Shown: positions 61,653 through 64,000 of the stretch, in pieces | How the letters are laid out: each line of letters starts with the position of its first letter | How positions within the stretch are numbered: the first letter of the stretch is position 1 | Assembly: GCA_934271235.1 (NCBI GenBank) | Contig: CAKQQT010000010.1 | Span: 1 to 64,000 of the forward strand | Length of the DNA: 64,000 nucleotides | Direction of reading: 5' to 3' | Source of the DNA: an uncultured Clostridia bacterium | GTDB lineage: Bacteria; Bacillota; Clostridia; Peptostreptococcales; Anaerovoracaceae | Notes under the pieces: model-generated | What the model was told of the DNA's origin: nothing | Databases searched by the model: none | The model's input: the letters and a program-made list of their open reading frames with translations, nothing else | Translations under genes and position numbers: made by a program

Positions 61653-62701
61653 AAGATCACCTTCTCGCCGCTTGCCGGGGCCTGTACGATCTCGCCGAGC
61701 ACATACGGCGTTTCGCCTGCCGCCTTGAGCACCTCGCAGGCGCGCGCCGCGTCTTCTTTTGCGACGATCACCGTCATGCCGATGCCCATGTTGAACGTAT
61801 TGAACATATCATGTTCCGAGATATCGCCTTTTTCGGCGATCAGCTTGAAGATCGGCAGCACCGGTACCGCGTTCTTCTGGATTTTCGCGCAAAGTCCGTC
61901 CGGAATGCTGCGCGGGATGTTTTCATAAAAACCGCCGCCGGTGATATGCGAAACGCCTCGGACGCTTGCGACTGCTTCAAAGAGCGCCAGCATCGGTTTC
62001 ACATAGATCTTGGTCGGCGTCAGCAGGGTTTCGCCGAGCGAAGCTCCGCCAAGTGCCTCGACCGGCGCCGCGAGGTCTGCGTGTTCCACGTCCAGTACCT
62101 TGCGCACCAGTGAAAATCCGTTGGAATGTACGCCGCTGGATGCCAGCCCGATGATCATGTCGCCTGCGCGCATGGTCGTCTTGTCGAGCACCTTGGCCTT
62201 ATCGACCGCGCCGACCGAAAAGCCGGCCAGGTCATATTCGTCGACGCTGTAAAATCCCGGCATTTCTGCGGTCTCTCCGCCGACCAGCTGGCAGCCTGCC
62301 TGTACGCAGCCCTCGGCGATGCCGGATACGATGTCCGCGATCTTTTCAGGGTAATTCTTGCCGCAGGCAATGTAATCCAGGAAGAACAGCGGTTTCGCGC
62401 CGCAGCAGATGATATCGTTGACGCACATCGCTACGCAGTCGATGCCGACCGTATCATGCTTGTCCTGCAGGAACGCCAATTTCAGTTTCGTACCGACGCC
62501 GTCCGTGCCGCTGACCAGTACCGGATGCGGCATGTCGGTGATGTCCAGTTCAAAGAGGCCACCAAAGCCGCCGATGTCTTCGCTGCCGCCCTGCAGAACG
62601 GTCCGCGCGATATGGGTCTTCATCAGTTCCACAGCCCGATATCCGGCTGTGATATCAACGCCGGCAGCGGCATAGCTGTCGGATCTTGATTTCTCGTTCA
62701 T
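61634..62701 (-). CDS. purM: Phosphoribosylformylglycinamidine cyclo-ligase
   Basis: 355 residues from the ATG at 62701 (AAAGGA upstream); the longer frame lacks support. [42 protein letters not shown] and [16 protein letters not shown] stretches are typical. Makes AIR. Overlaps purN. Confidence 0.96.
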   Translation of the reverse strand: MNEKSRSDSYAAAGVDITAGYRAVELMKTHIARTVLQGGSEDIGGFGGLFELDITDMPHPVLVSGTDGVGTKLKLAFLQDKHDTVGIDCVAMCVNDIICCGAKPLFFLDYIACGKNYPEKIADIVSGIAEGCVQAGCQLVGGETAEMPGFYSVDEYDLAGFSVGAVDKAKVLDKTTMRAGDMIIGLASSGVHSNGFSLVRKVLDVEHADLAAPVEALGGASLGETLLTPTKIYVKPMLALFEAVASVRGVSHITGGGFYENIPRSIPDGLCAKIQKNAVPVLPIFKLIAEKGDISEHDMFNTFNMGIGMTVIVAKEDAARACEVLKAAGETPYVLGEIVQAPASGEKVILCEEPR

Positions 62702-62747
62702 GGTTTGTATCCTTTCTGTGAGTGAAACTTCCGCTCGATTCGATGCG

Positions 62748-63251
62748 TTAAAATCCAAGCGGCGGGTATTGTGCTTCGATGGCCGCGTTCTTGGCGAGCA
62801 CTTTGGCTTTGCCGGCGTCACGTTTCGCCTGCAGCTTTTCCGCAAGCGCCTCATCCGAAACCGCGAGGATCTCGGCTGCCAGCAGTGCCGCGTTGACTGC
62901 TCCGTCGATGGCCACCGTCGCGACCGGAATGCCCGGCGGCATCTGCACGGTCGAGAGAAGCGCGTCCATCCCGTCCAGCGCGGAAGACTTCATCGGGATC
63001 CCGATGACCGGCAGGGTCGTGCCTGCGGCCAGGACTCCGGCCAGATGCGCCGCTTTTCCGGCTGCCGCGAGGATCACGCCGAAGCCGTTTTGCCGCGCGC
63101 CGGTGATAAACTGCTGCACCGCTTCCGGTGTCCGATGTGCCGAGTAAATATGGACTTCAAAGGGGATCTCCAGTTCCTGCAGCGTATCGGCCGCTCCTTT
63201 GACAACCGGAAGATCACTGTCGCTTCCCATGATGATTGCTGCTTTTTTCAT
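62748..63251 (-). CDS. purE: N5-carboxyaminoimidazole ribonucleotide mutase
   Basis: 167 residues: [67 protein letters not shown]. Class I PurE, converting N5-CAIR to CAIR. First gene of the pur operon; GGGAGG upstream of the ATG. purC and purF, usual neighbours, are not in this cluster. Confidence 0.97.
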   Translation of the reverse strand: MKKAAIIMGSDSDLPVVKGAADTLQELEIPFEVHIYSAHRTPEAVQQFITGARQNGFGVILAAAGKAAHLAGVLAAGTTLPVIGIPMKSSALDGMDALLSTVQMPPGIPVATVAIDGAVNAALLAAEILAVSDEALAEKLQAKRDAGKAKVLAKNAAIEAQYPPLGF

Positions 63252-63320
63252 TGTTTACCTCCCTGCATTTTTTCGTTTTTCTCCGCTGTTCCGCACATTC
63301 TCGCGCGGGCGCTTTTTCGT

Positions 63321-63366
63321 AAAAAACAAAACAGCGGTCTTGATAATTCTATCATAATACCGCTGT
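63321..63366 (-). terminator. Terminator of the DHHW gene
   Basis: On the minus strand ACAGCGGT, then an inner TGATA-GAAT-TATCA stem, ACCGCTGT and TTTTGTTTTTT. It lies about 140 bases past the stop at 63509. The -10 box of the purE promoter is inside its 5' arm. Confidence 0.88.
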
Positions 63367-63378
63367 CCGAAATGTCAA
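63351..63378 (-). promoter_or_regulatory. Promoter of the pur operon
   Basis: On the minus strand TTGACA (63373-63378), 16-bp spacer, TATGAT (63351-63356), start near 63344 with about 90 leader bases before purE. The box pair overlaps the terminator of the upstream gene. No purine riboswitch or PurR box was recognised in the leader. Confidence 0.75.
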
Positions 63379-63508
63379 CTCATCGTTCGCTTTTTATTTT
63401 GTTTTTTTCGTGAAAACAGATCAGTTTCTAAATTTTTTATGATTTTCACGAATATTACCCGTAAATATTTATTTCATTATTCGATATTTTCCAATCTATC
63501 CATACCCG

Positions 63509-64000
63509 TCAGATCAGCTGGCTGAGCCGCCCCGTCAGGTAATCACTGCGGATCATCGAAAGGTTATTGACAAAGATCAGATCGTCGGCCTTTTTTTCCT
63601 CCGCCAGCTTGATCAGATCTCCGTTCCAATAGCGGTAATCCACTACATAAACCGTCTGATAGTGGTCAGCCAGATACGGCGCAAAGGCGTTGCCGAAAGA
63701 TTCTTTGACCACGATGCAAGAGGAGCCGTCCTGCAGATCCTCGTTGGTGATCGTCGAAAGCGCGTTGTCTCCGGCAATGAACGCATTGTATTTGAGCGAA
63801 GCCGGGTGTCCGCTGACATCGTAGATCACACTGTAGGAAGCCTTTTTGCCGTCTGCGTCCTCACACTGCATGGACGTGCTGCTGATCGGCAGATAGGCTT
63901 TAACGGTATCCGGATTCTTTTCCAGCTCTTTATCTTTGGAGTCGTTGTAGAAACTTCCGAGAAAACCGTCAAATTCCTTGCTTTCACGGCGTGCGCGGCT
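63509..64000 (-). CDS. DHHW-family exopolysaccharide-modification-like protein, C-terminal part
   Basis: 164 codons open to the right edge, so the N-terminus is missing. GFLGSFYNDSKDKELEKN, VSGHPASLKYNAFIAGDN, IVVKESFGNAFAPYLADHY, and VYVVDYRYWNG follow the pattern of DHHW/AlgX-like SGNH proteins; KESFGNAF holds the Ser and the family Asp-His region. Such proteins act outside the cell on polysaccharides, often next to an MBOAT acyltransferase, which would be to the right of the window. Confidence 0.85.
   Translation of the reverse strand, partial: SRARRESKEFDGFLGSFYNDSKDKELEKNPDTVKAYLPISSTSMQCEDADGKKASYSVIYDVSGHPASLKYNAFIAGDNALSTITNEDLQDGSSCIVVKESFGNAFAPYLADHYQTVYVVDYRYWNGDLIKLAEEKKADDLIFVNNLSMIRSDYLTGRLSQLI

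Overview
The window reads as a chromosomal segment of an anaerobic Gram-positive bacterium of the class Clostridia. The evidence is the gene content: the run of lspA, divIVA, yggT, sepF and yggS; the ylxM-ffh-rpsP-khpA-rimM-trmD run; the LCP and TagB-type wall genes; a 2-enoate reductase-type Fe-S flavoenzyme; and a purine operon with a PurO-type IMP cyclohydrolase. Family-level placement (for example Anaerovoracaceae) would be a guess. Coding DNA is moderately GC-rich with SD-driven starts. Almost everything is on the minus strand; only six genes with good support lie on the plus strand. No tRNA, rRNA, CRISPR array or intact insertion sequence was seen.

Layout. 1-3037: an ABC exporter operon (ATPase, CARDB-like surface protein, truncated MacB-type permease). 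3.3-10.8 kb: a Fe-S flavoenzyme, a YkvI-type transporter and two M28 peptidase-like proteins behind a promoter with a 19-bp spacer, facing a divergent MerR regulator. 10.9-14.0 kb: a lipase-like hydrolase overlapping an OmpR-type two-component system. 14.2-23.8 kb: a zinc-ribbon miniprotein, then a long collinear run of translation, division and lipoprotein genes starting from a consensus promoter before ylxM. 24.5-26.8 kb: glycerate kinase and an alpha/beta hydrolase. 26.8-29.7 kb: an AT-richer accessory patch with an AlbA_2/ATPase-like regulator, a HipA-like fragment and a Lys-rich remnant. 29.7-32.2 kb: rpsB-tsf and a LytTR regulator. 32.5-39.1 kb: a membrane dipeptidase, amino-acid permease and transglutaminase-like operon with a clear sigma-54 promoter and upstream activator repeats, next to its probable enhancer-binding protein and a beta-lactamase fold protein lacking the catalytic serine. 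39.2-49.5 kb: thrS and a seven-gene cell-wall glycopolymer operon (TagB-like transferase, two ATP-grasp proteins, a nucleotidyltransferase, ABC exporter, LCP ligase). 49.6-53.2 kb: a LysR regulator divergent from a dimethylargininase-like enzyme, a repeat-tailed membrane protein, and a thioredoxin reductase with a repeat insertion. 53.8-63.3 kb: purE-M-N-O-H-D-L. The right edge holds the end of a DHHW-family protein.

Three themes deserve attention. First, the wall operon pairs a duplicated ATP-grasp protein, whose first half has lost its catalytic residues, with export and ligation genes; it may make an undescribed decorated polymer. Second, the peptide-use loci are each under dedicated local control (sigma-54 enhancer system; MerR-type promoter) and each contains a fold-preserved but active-site-poor paralogue. 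Third, several conserved enzymes (glycerate kinase, transglutaminase-like, TagB-like, TrxR-like, PurL twice) carry Ala/Ser/Thr/Asp-rich insertions, in several cases built from short DNA repeats, and similar repeat-rich DNA fills several intergenic gaps.

Limits: all family calls come from reading motifs by eye. Promoters and operators are pattern matches, and starts were moved from the longest frame where a ribosome binding site and family length supported it.
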